Assembly (NCBI GenBank): GCA_963966185.1 | Contig: CAWZYM010000346.1 | Coordinates: forward strand, 375,001 to 439,000 | Source: Rhabditoides inermis | Taxonomy: Eukaryota; Nematoda; Chromadorea; Rhabditida; Rhabditidae | DNA: 64,000 bases | Direction of reading: 5' to 3' | Shown: in pieces, positions 12,465 to 24,288 of the stretch | Position numbering within the stretch: position 1 is the first letter of the stretch | Layout: the number at the start of each line of letters is the position of its first letter | Translations under genes and position numbers: made by a program | The notes under the pieces: generated by a model | The model's input: only the letters and a program-made list of their open reading frames with translations | The model's database searches: none | What the model was told of the DNA's origin: nothing

Positions 12465-14876
12465 TCTCCCATCTCTCTCTCTCACTCTCTCTCCTTTCCC
12501 TCCCTCCCTCTTCCTCTCTCTCTCTCTCTCTCTATTCCTTCCCTCCCCCTCTCCCTCCCTCCCCCCCTCTTTCTCTCTCTCCCTCCCTCCCCCCCCTCAC
12601 CTTCCTGAACATCTGCACGGCTGGGAACTGCATGAGCTCCACCAGCAGGTTGAGGCGACCGCGATGCGCCATGCACACAAACATCTGAAACAAAGAAACA
12701 ATACTTTAATAATACAAAGACAATAATACACATTCCATTCCAATTTTTCATTCCACGCATTCCACGCTGGGCCCGCGCGGAGTAGCCCAATAGGAAGTCA
12801 GCAACGCTAGCTCGAGGATTGGATCACTATTGGAATTATGTGGAGAGGATATCGTTCCTTGCGGTCAGTTTTTTTACTGGAGTCGCCGCGCATTTGGATC
12901 ATCGATGGATATCGATCGATCACCAACGTCTACGTCAATATTGGTTCCATGGTATGGTCCGCAAGACGAATGCTCTCTACGGATGGGAATGCAAGAGCAA
13001 GATTAGTGAACATGCATCATCCATTCGGCGCAAAAACCTCGACCATTATAGGTTCTTATGAACTTCCTTCATCGCCTCAATCGAAGAGCGCTATCTTATG
13101 CAATTTCACATATTCTACTAGTAATAGGTATTTCAACTTTTAACAGACGACCGCGAAGCGTCATGCACACAAACGTCTGCAAAACCAAGACAAGTATTAC
13201 TTATTACTTTTTGGTTAGGTGTGCTTCGCATTGTTATTTGCCCACAAAATATGTTTCAACAATCACTTGTAAATCCCGCATAGAAAAATGCGATAATCTT
13301 CCTGCAATATCGATAAAGAATACAACTGCAATAATATAACAATAATAACAATAATATAATAATAATATAACAATAATATAACTATAATTCATGACCAAAC
13401 CATTATGGTTATGTGATCTAGATGCATTGCTATTGTTATAGTCCCACCATCCACGAATATGTTTCACGGACATCATAACAAGAACAAAAAAACATTTGAT
13501 TGTTAATACCTGCTCTTCCGCGGCGGTTCAAAAATCACATAATTTACCAGGCTGGTCTAATAGTTTACTGATCTACTCTTGGTCTAAAAGGGAAGAAACT
13601 CTAAATTTCTATCTTGTCTACACTGACATCGTCTCTCGCTGCACTAAAATCAAGACAACATAGCAAAAGAAAGTGGTCTAAAAATAGAATCGCTTCACTA
13701 TTACAGGAAGAACTTCGCGAGACGTTTCCATCGCGCAGTACTCCTTCTACTGCTTCTTCCGCTTCTACTTAATCTACTTCTTCCACTCCCCTCCCCCCTG
13801 CTTCTCTCTCTCACTCTCTCTCCCCTTTCTTTCTCTCTCCCCCCCCCCCCCCCCTCCCACCTGTTTGATGTCCTTCTCCGGTGCCAGATCCATGAGCTCG
13901 GCAAAGAAGCCGTACATCGACTCCACACCCTCCGAACCGTAGCTGAACAGCAAGATATGAGAGAAGGGAGAGAGAGGGGGGAGAGAGGGGGGAGAGAGAG
14001 GGGGGAGAGAGAGAGGGGGGAAAGAGGGAGAGAGAGAGAGAGGGAGAGGGAGAGGGGGGAGAGAGAGAGGGGAAAGCAAGGTATGAGAGGGGGGGGGGGG
14101 GGAAGGAGAGAAATATCAGATCACTCACCGCTTCACCGTGGGGAACTTGAGCGCGAGAAAGTGGTCAAAGTTCTGAAATTAATATCACAAATCTGTTTCA
14201 CAGTCAGAATAATTTCCGACAATACGTCATCGCATTAATCTGCCTCCAACCGATTCCCTTACTACCTAACCACCGACTCTGATATTGTTTCGTTCACTCT
14301 ATCAAACTCTTCACGGCTCAGCTAAACAGCTCTTCTCTCTTTCTCTTCCAAATGTGTTCTCTCTTCTCTTTCATATTTTCTTCCCATTTTCGCTGATCTC
14401 TCTGCCCCCCCCCCTCTCCTCTCTCTCTCTCTCTCTCTCTCTCCCTCCCTCCCTCTCTGCCCCCCCCCCCCCTCTTACCTCGCACTTGACCATAATCTCT
14501 GCCAGCTTCTTCCTCTCCTCGTTTCGCAGTTCTTCCACCACAGCCGACTCGAATCGGGACGACAGCCACTGGCGCTCCTCCCACGACTGCAATGTAGCGG
14601 TAGGTGATAAGCGGTAAGCAGTAAAGTATGTAGTAAGTAAAGTAATTATCTTAGAAACTGCCATGATAGTCGCAAAACCAAAAACAACACTCGAATCTTC
14701 GAAAGCGTGCTACATTGATGCTACATTGAACCGACATGCATAGTATCCACTACTTCATTTAGGAGTATTAAACTCTAATCACAAATACGAAACTAGACTG
14801 CAGTGACGAGTCAGATGTTGAAAACCATAATTCAAAACTATATTATCTCGCTATATTATCACGACGATGTATATAT

Positions 14877-16398
14877 ATATCACACGATCCGCGTAAGAAT
14901 CGAACGAATTTCGGGCAGGTGGGACCTAGGAGCAACGTGCGTGGATACAGGGGTTTTCAAGGGTGCTCTACAAGGTAGTATAAGTGGTTTTGTCCCAATA
15001 TGCAAATTTGGTCCAGTAAGGGACCATGACCTCAAATCAGACAGTTTTTGTCCAAAACAATTTCTGAAAAGCTTGTTCGATTTGTCTTGATAATATAAGA
15101 CTTTTTGTACATGAACAATTTTTCCATAAAATGAAAAAGAAAAAAGTTATGATCAAAAAAAACGAAAATAATTTAAATTTTGTTTTTTTGAGAACTTTTC
15201 GCCCCGAAACAACAATAGCGACTAACACTATCAGATTTTACGCATTTGAATTAGTTACTATGATTTTTATCGAGAAAATCTGGTGTTGCCTTTTCTTTCA
15301 TCAAGGGCGATGAAAATGGCCTGAAATCAAAATTTTCCTATTTCTGCCATTTTTCAAGTCTTTCGTTTCGAAACAACATAAACCACTACTATATTTGGAT
15401 TTTACATATTTTAATAAATATATATGCTAGTTTATAGCCAAATCCGGTGTTGCCTTTTTCTCTTCACTTGTCACTTTTCACTTGTCATTTGTGCCATTTT
15501 CATCGCTCTGGATGAGCGAAAAGGCAACACCGGATTCGGCTATAAACAAACACATATACTAATTATATGAGGTCGAATCCGAATATCAGAATCAGAATCA
15601 TAATATTTATCTCGAATCAAGTAGCACAGTACAATTATGTAAATTACAGCAAGATTACGGTAAAATACAGTGATGCAACGCCTACTGCGAGTCCCAATAA
15701 CACGGATTTCGGTAGTCCCAAGGATGCGTACGTGCTAATGGTGGTGCATGGCATCCCCTGCTTGCGGCTTCTGGGGAAGTTTCGATCTTGGCGGCGGAAG
15801 ATCCGGGCTTCAATGATCGATTGCGAAGAGACGTCTCCGAGAGTTTCATCGTCTTCGAGGATTCCTCTCCAGTCTCAATGCCGTAGAATCCGAATATAGT
15901 AGTGGTTTATGTTGTTTCGAAACGAAAGACTTGGAAAATGGTGGGAAAACGGAAAATTTTGATTTCAGGCAATTTTCATCGCCCTGGATGAAAGAAAAGG
16001 CAACACCAGATTTTCTCGATAAAAATCATAGTAACTGATTTAAATGCGTAGAATCTGATAGTGTTAGTCGCTATTGTTGTTTCGGGGCGAAAAGTTCTCA
16101 AAAAAAATATAAATTTATTTTCATTTTTTGTTCATAACTTTTTTTATTTTTCATTTTATGGAAAAATTGTTTATGTACAAAAAGTCTTATATTATTAAGA
16201 CAAATTGAACAAGCCGTTCAAAAATTGTTTTGGATAAAAACTGACTGATTTGAGGTCATGGTCCCTTACTGGACCAAACTTGCATATTGGGACAAAACCA
16301 CCTATACTACCTTGTAGAGCACCCTTGAAAACCCCTGTTTCCACGCACGTTGCTCCTAGGTCCCACCTCGTACGATTCTTACGCGGATCGTGTGATAT
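14877..16398. mobile_element. Foldback element, arms about 510 bp, with a nested retroposon
   Basis: The termini (ATATCACACGATCCGCGTAA) are inverted repeats. The arms 14877-15400 and 15889-16398 are near-identical reverse complements, with matching stretches such as GTGGGACCTAGGAGCAACGT. There is no transposase frame. It sits in an intron of DHTKD1 copy A between the exons at 14479-14586 and 16494-16577. Copy B lacks it. Confidence 0.85.
15587..15885 (-). mobile_element. Short retroposon R1 with 12-bp target duplication
   Basis: GAATCCGAATAT flanks the 299-bp insert at 15575-15586 and 15886-15897. The 3' end on the minus strand finishes in GATTCTGATTCTG repeats. Related copies lie at 34920-35225 (plus) and, 3' part only, at 51700-51855 (plus, tail (TTC)n). 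A variable simple-repeat tail is typical of non-LTR retroposons. Confidence 0.8.
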
Positions 16399-17179
16399 TA
16401 TATGCAAACCGAAACTCATATTATATGCAAACCGAAACATATTTCCAGTACCGTAAATATTTTACCGTCTACCGTACCCCCTACCGTACTCACATTGATG
16501 TGCATGAACTCTATGGCCATGGGTCCGCAGTAGACCATCTCCAGCTGGTCGGCGAGCTCATTGATCGTCAAATTGGCCTGCAAGAAGAAAGGGAGTCTTT
16601 CTCTTTCTCTCTCTTTCTCTCTCTCTCTCCGTTAATAGTTTATCCATTGCTGATGCTGTATCCTGTATTATCGACGGCCTCTAACTCTAAAACTTTTCGT
16701 TTTCATAAACCCGAAAGAATAGGTATCACTCATACACTATTTCACACGCAAATACAATCTACGTATGTCAATACGTATGTATGTATCTACGTATGTATCT
16801 ACGTATGTGAATCCGCGACAGGAGCAAACTACCGCCACTGAACTGAACACAGAATTACGTCAACTTATGTCAACCCGCAACCAACCTTGACTCCCTCGCC
16901 GGCCGACAGACCGTAGAAGGACGGGTTCAGCTCCGGAACCCTGCAATATAGGACAATGCAACACAGCAATCTTACAGTAACCTTTATAATCAACGATAAA
17001 ATGTCATACTTCCACCACTCACTCCCTCTCCCTATGATCCTTCACCTTACTCACTCCCTTCCTGTTGTACCTCACCCCTTTCCGCACTCACCCCATTTCT
17101 GTCTCTCTTTATAATCACTTTCACTCCCCTATTCAACTCTCCCCTCCGTATTCTACCGTACTCTCTCATTCCCCTTCTT

Positions 17180-17901
17180 CCATCTCGTATTATCTTTCTC
17201 TCTCTCCTTCTCCCTCTCCACTCACTCCCTCTCCCTCTCACTCCCTCTCTCCCTCCCCCTCCCCCCCCTCCCTCCCTCCCTCCCTCTCTCCCCCCCCCCC
17301 ACTCACTCCCTCTCCCTCTCTTCCTTCCTCTCTCCCTCTCCCCCCCCCACTCACTCCCTCTCCCCCCCTCACTCCCTCTCCCTCTCACTCCCTTTCTCTC
17401 CCCACTCACTCCCTCTCCTTCTCTCTCTCCATCCCTCCCCCCCCTCCCTCCCTCCCTCCCTCTCTCCCCCCCACTCACTCCCTCTCCCTCTCTTCCTTCC
17501 TCTCTCCCTCTCCCCCCCACTCACTCCCTCTCCCCCCCTCACTCCCTCTCCCTCTCACTCCCTTTCTCTCCCCACTCACTCCCTCTCCTTCTCTCTCTCC
17601 ATCCCTCCCCCCCTCCCTCTCACTCCCTCTCCCTCCCTCCCCCACTTACTCCCTCTCCCTCTCACTCCCTTTCTCTCCCCACTCACTCCCTCTCCTTCTC
17701 TCTCTCCATCCCCCCCTCCCTCCCTCCCTCTCCCCCCCCCACTCACTCCCTCTCCCTCTCTTCCTTCCTCTCTCCCCCCCCCCACTCACTCCCTCTCCCT
17801 CCCCCCCCCCCTCCCCCACTCACTCCCTCTCCCTCTCTTCCTTCCTCTCTCCCTCTCCCCCCCCCACTCACTCCCTCTCCCCCCCCCCTCCCCACACTCA
17901 C
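17180..17901. repeat. CT/C array carrying repeated GTGAGT sites
   Basis: About seventeen near-copies of CCCACTCACTCCCTCTCC. On the transcript strand each contains GGAGTGAGTGGG, the exact context of the 5' splice site of the exon at 17902-17987. Long open frames across it are low-complexity artefacts. Confidence 0.85.
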
Positions 17902-17987
17902 TCCCTCGAGGTCTGCCTTGAGGTATCCGTAGCGGCGGAAGGCGTTGATGAGGTGCACGCGTTGCGCGTCCTCCCCCGTCATCGAGC

Positions 17988-18960
17988 CTGCAATCGAGAG
18001 AGTCAACGATGATGAATCAACTCGCCGCCACTAGAGTGCAAAGAAAAAAAAGAAAACAAGTTTGATAAACTGTGATAAATCGAGAAAGTCAACGAGAGAG
18101 AATCAGCTCAATCAACTCGAACCACCTCATCAGTCCTGCAATCGAGAGAGTCAACGATATTCCGAACAAAAGCGGCTATCAATGCTATAGGGAGCAACAC
18201 CTTCCAAGAACCCGCCCGGGGACAAAGCACTAAATCTTTGTACATTCCACCCCAAGTTTGTCTTTTGCGCTTGTGTTTTGTCTGCACCTATGGATAAATC
18301 ATTATTATATTATTATGGTGAATCAACTTAATTCACTCGAACCACCTCATCAGTCATGCAGTCAACAGAGTGCAAAGAAGAAAGAGAAAACGTCTGATCA
18401 AAAAAGAGTTTGATAAACTTCTCTACTTAACTATAAATTTCTTTTTACTATATCAATAATCAATCAACTCAAACCACCTCATCAGCCATCCAGACGAAAG
18501 AGTCACCAACCACGAATGACATGGTCATAGATCAGAATCCAGAGACAGACGCGGACACTAACCACTATACTACCCAAGAAGATCATAGAGCCTGTAAGCG
18601 AGAGCATCCGGACAGTCAACAGAGTGCAAAGAGTAAAGTGAAAACGAGTTTGATGAACTTCTCTGCCAAATAGGAATAGTAAATCAGCTCCAACCATTTC
18701 ATATGTTCATCGAAAAGTCGAACATCGAAAGTCAACAACGTGCAAAAGAGGAAAAGAAAACGAGCTTCCCAACTCCCCTACCTAATTGCACATTTCCACT
18801 TACATAGTGTCCATACCATCTCAAAGACGAGAATAGCGAATCAACTCGAAACACTGCAGTCGTACAGAAGAAAGAGCTAACAACTTCGTCTAAATTAACT
18901 AATGTCGAGTTGTGATACGACTGCGCTTCAATTGAAGAATCCACAACTCATCCATTTACT
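17988..18960. repeat. Degenerate duplications beside the first visible DHTKD1 exon
   Basis: Phrases such as ACCACCTCATCAGTC and CAGAGTGCAAAGA recur four or so times with spacing near 150-300 bp. At 18133-18155 the acceptor edge CTGCAATCGAGAGAGTCAAC of the neighbouring exon is repeated. No N-terminal DHTKD1 exon was found here. Confidence 0.55.
18240..18316 (+). mobile_element. Retroposon tail R2, (ATT)n-ended
   Basis: CAAGTTTGT, TGTGTTTTGT and CACCTATGGATAAAT precede an ATT repeat. The same order occurs at 27748-27818, so this is a dispersed 3' end, probably of a LINE or its non-autonomous partner. Confidence 0.55.
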
Positions 18961-19057
18961 CTCCTCCTTGAAACATATCACCCGTAGGTGTCGGCATTTC
19001 ACGTTTCCTATCCGCAGATCACACACAATTGCGCAACACATACCCATATTTGCGCTG

Positions 19058-19100
19058 TCATAATCATGTATGTGATTCCGAATAATCATTTCAATTTGAA
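19058..19100 (+). mobile_element. Retroposon tail R3, fragment
   Basis: TCATAATCATGT, GATTCCGAATAA and CATTT followed by TTTGA-like s repeats also occur at 22790-22885 and 49630-49718, the last ending in a clean (TTTGA)n. Confidence 0.5.
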
Positions 19101-19292
19101 TTGGATTCCCACATCTCCCTCATCACACCTCCATCGTCATTCCCTTCTCCTCCCCCCTACCCCCTCTCCTTTCTCCCCTCCCAACGCCCTCCGCCATTCC
19201 TCGCCCTCCCCTCTTCCCGTGCGGTTCCCTCTCCTCCCGATCCATCCAGTCCCCCTGCCTCCCCAGCCCAAGCCGGCTCGCCGCCACTCGCC

Positions 19293-22011
19293 ATGGCCAC
19301 AGAGACCGAGTCAGTAACATCTTTTCCCTTTCCCATCCCCATCCATCCAACCATTGTCCTTTGCAGAGTCAACAAGCGCGAAAACATCCTCTTCTTCGCG
19401 CCAGGTACACACCGATATCCAATCGATAACCAATCGATATTCTCTCCCAGGATGTTGCGTGCCGTCGCAAGAGGTCATCTGGATGATGATCACCCTGTTC
19501 ATCTTCACCACCGTTCTCTGCATATTCTGCTGCTGCCTCTGCACCGCCACGCGATGGGTACGAGCCAGAAGGAGAAGCATGCAGACCCCTTCTAGGCGTA
19601 CAAGCGCCGCAGCCGCAAGAAGATCGAGGAGCTCAAGAAGAAGCACTTCGAGGAGGACACGGCCAAGCGCCGGCACGACGAGCGCATCCGCGCATCCATG
19701 CAAAAGTACCAGGAAGGTGCGTATGCACATTGACGTTGTCTAGCACATTCACAACCAGTCAACCCGTCGTGACTGGTCACAATGAAGTCGATCAGAACTT
19801 CGAAACACTTCCTTCCAAACACGCCTTCGAAGGCGGTTTCGAATAGATTGCTCGTATGTATGCACTTGCACGTTCCCAACCAGTCAACTCATCGTGACTG
19901 GTCACAATGAAGTCGATGAAAATCACGCCATTCGAAACGCCTTCGAAACGCGGTGCTTGGTCGCATTTCGAAGGCGTTTCTAAGATTACGCATCATCATC
20001 TCCTTGCATTGCAGGCATCATCCGCAACCAGGTGACGTGCCACCACGCGTGCGACCCGATGCAGATGAAGGCGGGCCTGGTGGGCCACGCGCCCGCCTCC
20101 GCATTCCACCACCAGCAGCTGGGATACAAGCCCGCGCCCCGATCCACCCGCGACGTGTTCGACTGGTGCGTATCCCTAGTCGTCGAGTAGATGGCAGGCT
20201 CTTCGAAACTGACTTCGAAACGCCAACGAAACACGACCAGTGTTTTGACAGCGTTTTGAAGACTGTTTCGAAGAAAAATGACCACACCTTGACTTGACAC
20301 CTCTGCAGCGTGCAGATCAAGACTGCCAGGGAGATTGGCGTGCCTGTCGCGGTTCCGGCTACACCCGCTCCTCCTCCTGCCGGATCCATCGCCACTCCCA
20401 GCATCGCCAACTCCAACCCGCTGACTCCCTCGACCGTGGTTCCTTCTTCCGTTGCCACTTCCACTGTCACCGGCAAGTCCGACAACGTCGACACCAAGGT
20501 AGACACTTGGAGCCGGTTTTCTTTTCTGATTGTTGACTCATGAATTGTCTTGGTTCATCACTAGCGTCGCTCAGGCGCATCGCTCGGTGGAGCCCTCGAA
20601 CGAGAAGGCTGTGGCTGAGAAGACGCCATCGACCGACCAGGAACCACCCAAGAAGAAAAAGAAGAAGTACGAACAACACAAGAAGATCACTCCCGAGAAG
20701 AAAAAGGAGAAGAAGAAGAAGCGCGACAAGGAGAAGCCGCTCGACAATACGCAGGTGATTTTATCAAAATAACAAACGGATCATTGTGGAGCAATTCTTA
20801 TCTTGAACATATATTTGTCGCGATACATATTTGTTCGAGTCCGTACATTTCAAAATACAACAAACCGTATTTAGGACGACGCTCTGATCGACCCCGACTA
20901 CTATAACAATCCGAGTGGCACGACCACTCCGAAAGCGTCGCTCACCGACCTGACCGACACACCCATCGTCTTCACCCAGCCCACAACGCTTCCCCGCACT
21001 GTCGTCACGACCCCTGCCACAACCACTGCGACCACCACCGCTTCGACTCCCCTCTCCTCCACACAGACCAGTGTCACCCCCACCACTGCCACCGGGGACA
21101 CCACCTCCATCATGAGCACACTCACATGCACGCCCGCACCCGGCGCACCCGAGCTCGTCTATGTCGACCGGACAACTGTCGCCGGAGCACTCGAGCGCAT
21201 CCGCGCCGCCGTCAAACCGATTGCCGCTCCCAACAAGGCCGTCCTCCTCGACACCAAGAATCCATTGGTACGCAAGACAGAGTACTGTAGACTACTGTAG
21301 CCTTGCAGAAGGAGCACCCGACCCGTCCGAACCCGAAGGCCGACATGAATACTTCGGTGAGCAGCGGCGGACAGACGGCCACAAACACGTACAAGCACAA
21401 CATACCGCCGGGTGAGTATCGATCGATAATCGATAACCAACCTCCTGTTCAGCGTCGCTGTTCCGCGGCGACGCGCCCTACTGGGACGAGCACCACGACG
21501 CGGACCCGATGGACTCTAGCATGTTCCACTACAAACGCAAGACCGGCTCGCAGCTCACTTCGGACGAGTTGCGGCAGCAGCAGACTGCGTCGATGCAGTC
21601 TCGCGTGTCCAACCGGCCGGCAGCCAAGTCGTCCAACGAGGAGCCATCGCCCCGCGACACCCGACCCGACGTGTACAGCCAGCAACAGCAGAGGATGCGC
21701 GACGAACAGTGAGCAGCGGGAATAAGTTTCGCGTATGATATAAGACTCGCAAATTGCTGAACCGGTTAATCTCAACTCTCCATGCTGTTCAAGTCTAAAG
21801 CAAACACACTTGCAGACGTCGCCTCAAATCGCCGGTACGCATTCCGATCGACGGTGGCAGTGGAAGTGTCAACAGCCGTGTTCCGTCCACCTTCTACTCT
21901 GGACAATCGCAAGAGGAGCCGTCGCCCCGCCGCCAACACGACATCTACAGGCGTGGAGGGTCGTTCGAAGGAAGGGGAAGCACAGACGAGCAGCAGTTCG
22001 AGTATCCCTAG
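19293..22011 (+). CDS. Single-pass membrane protein with long charged tail, copy 1
   Basis: Family not recognised. Exons: (19293)-19313, 19367-19404, 19451-19557, 19596-19716, 20015-20165, 20309-20498, 20575-20754, 20875-21267, 21309-21411, 21453-21708 and 21816-22011 (stop TAG). Phases agree from the second exon on and give about 578 residues. A hydrophobic segment MMITLFIFTTVLCIFCCCLC lies near the start and is followed by a basic patch (YKRRSRKKIEELKKK). Then come a Cys/His part (VTCHHACDPM), a Pro/Thr/Ser-rich region, a Lys block and a C-terminus ending EQQFEYP. This topology suggests a short outside part and a long cytoplasmic tail. The start is unresolved: the ATG in good context at 19293 is out of phase with exon two, and the in-phase frame upstream is Pro-rich. 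Initiation at MM in exon three is possible. Poly(A) signal AATAAA at 22169-22174. Confidence 0.8.
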
Positions 22012-22574
22012 TGCCACACAGAGCCCCCACAAGAGGCAGTCGTACAGTTGAACGCTATTTACAACACTATTTCAACCCGCTTACCACTTACAGTATTACT
22101 ATTATTACTCGCATCGTTTGGTTTCTAATGCGCTACAGGCGCGATTGTGTTGTCGCTTTGTTTAGATCAATAAATGTTGTTGTCACATTCCGTGAACAAT
22201 ATGATTCTCGAAAATATAGTATGCATGAGGAATAGTAAATCACAACACCTTGTCTTTTCCATTCTCTCATTCGGTGAACACGAACCTCATATTCAAAAAG
22301 TTGAATACATCCCCGCATCTGCACACGAAAACAACAAATACACACACCTCTCGTTTACCACTTCTGTGTACAACATACCAGAACTCTCTCTCTCTCTCTC
22401 TTTCATCTACCCAAAACATCCCTCAAACAAACATTGTAACCGCAAAAACAACCAAGACAAGGCTCGCTAGCCAGAAAGAAAAGATAAAGTAAAAGTAAAC
22501 GAGGTAGAGTAAACAAGTAAACAACGCACCGGTGGGCTCAAAGGAGGAGCGCGGCCGCTCGGGCAGGAGGGCAG

Positions 22575-23035
22575 GCCAAACTCGCCGCGATCACCTTCTT
22601 GAACAACGTTCCCGGAAGGGAGAACAACGTTACGCGGCCTGAAACACCGAATGATTTCAGATGACAGATGCAAGTTTGAATAGTTTCACAAATAGGAACA
22701 CATAAATAAAACGCAACATACCAATCACACAGCGCATCAATTACTGGTCAGCCTAGTTTTACCAGAATTCCGTATTCTGTTAGAACTATGACCATCTTAG
22801 GTTCTTATGAGTGATTTCGTTTTGTACGCATCATAATCATGTTTGCGATTCCGAATTAACATTTGATTTGAATAGTTTTCATTTGAATCGAGAGAACGAT
22901 CTTACCATAGGGTGACGCGGCAGCATCTTCGGACCGTCCACGATGAGCGGCTTGCGGTAGTCGGCAACCACCTGAAACATGCACGGTCACCAAACAAAAT
23001 ACTAAATACGCTTCAGCCATGAATCTAGTCAGACA
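22575..23035 (-). pseudogene. Displaced DHTKD1 C-terminal fragment with chimeric exon
   Basis: 22906-22971 is the DHTKD1 exon [12 protein letters not shown] (compare 27849-27914), open and with intact splice sites. 22638-22585 is the 5' half of the next DHTKD1 exon (compare 27533-27444). The intron between them is also homologous. At about 22585 the sequence switches to the second half of exon Y (compare 45617-45703), so one exon is built from two genes. Confidence 0.8.
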
Positions 23036-24288
23036 ATACCAGAAATATATAATCAGTTGCACATGATGCACATGATGCACATACAATCAACTGCACTCTT
23101 TAAATAAAAGCTACCCTTATGAACTTTATGTTAACGTGTATTTATGTAAATTATGTTATGCTAGATATCCAACATGATGAAACGTTTAACAGTACCTGAC
23201 TGGCGGAGCGCATGTGTTGGTGGGTCATATCCAGCTCAACTTGACGCGCATCCATGGGACGGTGGTGGTGCGGATGGCGGTGGCCGTGCTGCGGCCAATC
23301 GGACGACGAGTGCTGCGAGTTCATGTCCTGCAACACGGTTGAAAATATAAAATGTACATTTACTTAAAGTTTAAAATGTATTCGCGCACCTTGAATCCGG
23401 AAAGCTGGGAGTGGTGGGAGCTCGACGAGTGCTGGGAGTGCGAGTGGGTGGACGAGGAGTGCGACATGTGCGAGTAGGTGTGATGCGAGCGCATCTGCCA
23501 GCCACTCGACTGCATCTCGCCTCCGCCCGCACTCGCCCCGCTCATCAGCTGAACGGCCTCGTTGCCGCCCGAGATCTCCTGCTCCTCCTGAAATAACAAA
23601 TACTAAATTATTATCTTAATTGAAATGAACACCGAAACATGGTCAAGGACCTTGCGCTGTGAATAAATAGAAACGCTGAGCCTGTCGGTGAGTTCGGCAG
23701 TTCGCTGTTCGCTGATCGAGAACGGTACGAATTTGAGTGAAGCAGCGAACTCTCTCTCGGAGGCTCCTCTCGTATTCACGTCGGCAATCCAACGGGGGAT
23801 GTGATACGAGCATAGGACCAGATAGGACAAGGTGATCTCACCTGCTCTTCCGGGATAGTCGGGTGTTCGTGGTGCGCCTCGGGCAGGGTGAACCCTCCGC
23901 CGGCAGGGATGACGATCTCATCACGCGACGCATTCGGATTCGACTGATATATACACATAACAAACTATCACATTTATTTAGGAACTCGCCGTCAGAGTGT
24001 CGTCGACCCCGTCATCTCCAAGCACGCCGAAGCCGGAGAAGCCGCGCCGAGCCTGACCTCCTCCCCATTGCTGCTCACTGCAACAAACATTCTCTAAAAT
24101 TCATTCGAAAAAGGTACCTTTGCTTTTGCGGAGCAGCTTGCTGCGATGTGTCCGGCGACGAGCGAAAACCGTCTTCATCGTTGCGACGATTCTGGCGCTA
24201 CAAGCAGCAGTTCGTTGCTAATATCAAACGCCAATTCAAATAATTTTCGAAATCAACTCACCTTTCCCTTTCCCTTTCCACGAGCCAT
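22630..24288 (-). CDS. His/Ser-rich protein starting MARGKGKGK, 3' end chimeric
   Basis: Not recognised. Exons: 24288-24262 (start), 24197-24118, 24077-about 24026, 23943-23842, 23587-23390 and 23327-23196, then the DHTKD1-derived exon 22971-22906 and a stop two codons into the chimeric exon (TAA, 22632-22630). The phases agree throughout, giving roughly 220 residues. The third exon needs a weak donor (GTGCTT), because reading on meets a stop with AATAAA just behind it; a 68-aa short form is therefore also possible. Composition: basic N-terminus, then a Pro/Glu part (EAHHEHPTIPEEQ), then a His/Ser block (HSSSTHSHSQHSSSSHHS) and HGHRHPHHHR. Low complexity makes function unreadable; metal binding is only a guess. 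The original 3' end may have used exon Y. Confidence 0.55.

Larger units (their letters stand above)
2807..17987 (-). pseudogene. DHTKD1: DHTKD1 copy A, decayed 2-oxoadipate dehydrogenase E1
   Basis: Sixteen exons match copy B in order and phase: 17987-17902, 16940-16886, 16577-16494, 14586-14479, 14172-14129, 13942-13861, 12684-12601, 11267-11204, 9616-9497, 9240-9144, 8130-8036, 7785-7736, 7514-7424, 6179-6028 and 2939-2807, with short exon scraps between. It keeps [10 protein letters not shown] (12.6 kb), the thiamine-diphosphate HGDGAFSGQ (9.5 kb) and TNNQVAYT (9.2 kb). Three lesions suggest it no longer makes the enzyme. The 17.9-kb exon lacks 23 nt that copy B has (after KADL), which breaks the frame if the visible donor is used. 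The exon with [13 protein letters not shown] is absent between 9616 and 11204. Everything after the GFV exon, about the last 430 residues, is missing. Exon sequence is otherwise close to copy B, so decay looks recent. A truncated transcript cannot be excluded. Confidence 0.85.

Noticed and set aside
17065..18012. 315-codon open frame on the plus strand
   Set aside because: It is Ser/Pro/Leu low complexity from a CT repeat lying over introns and an exon edge of the minus-strand gene.
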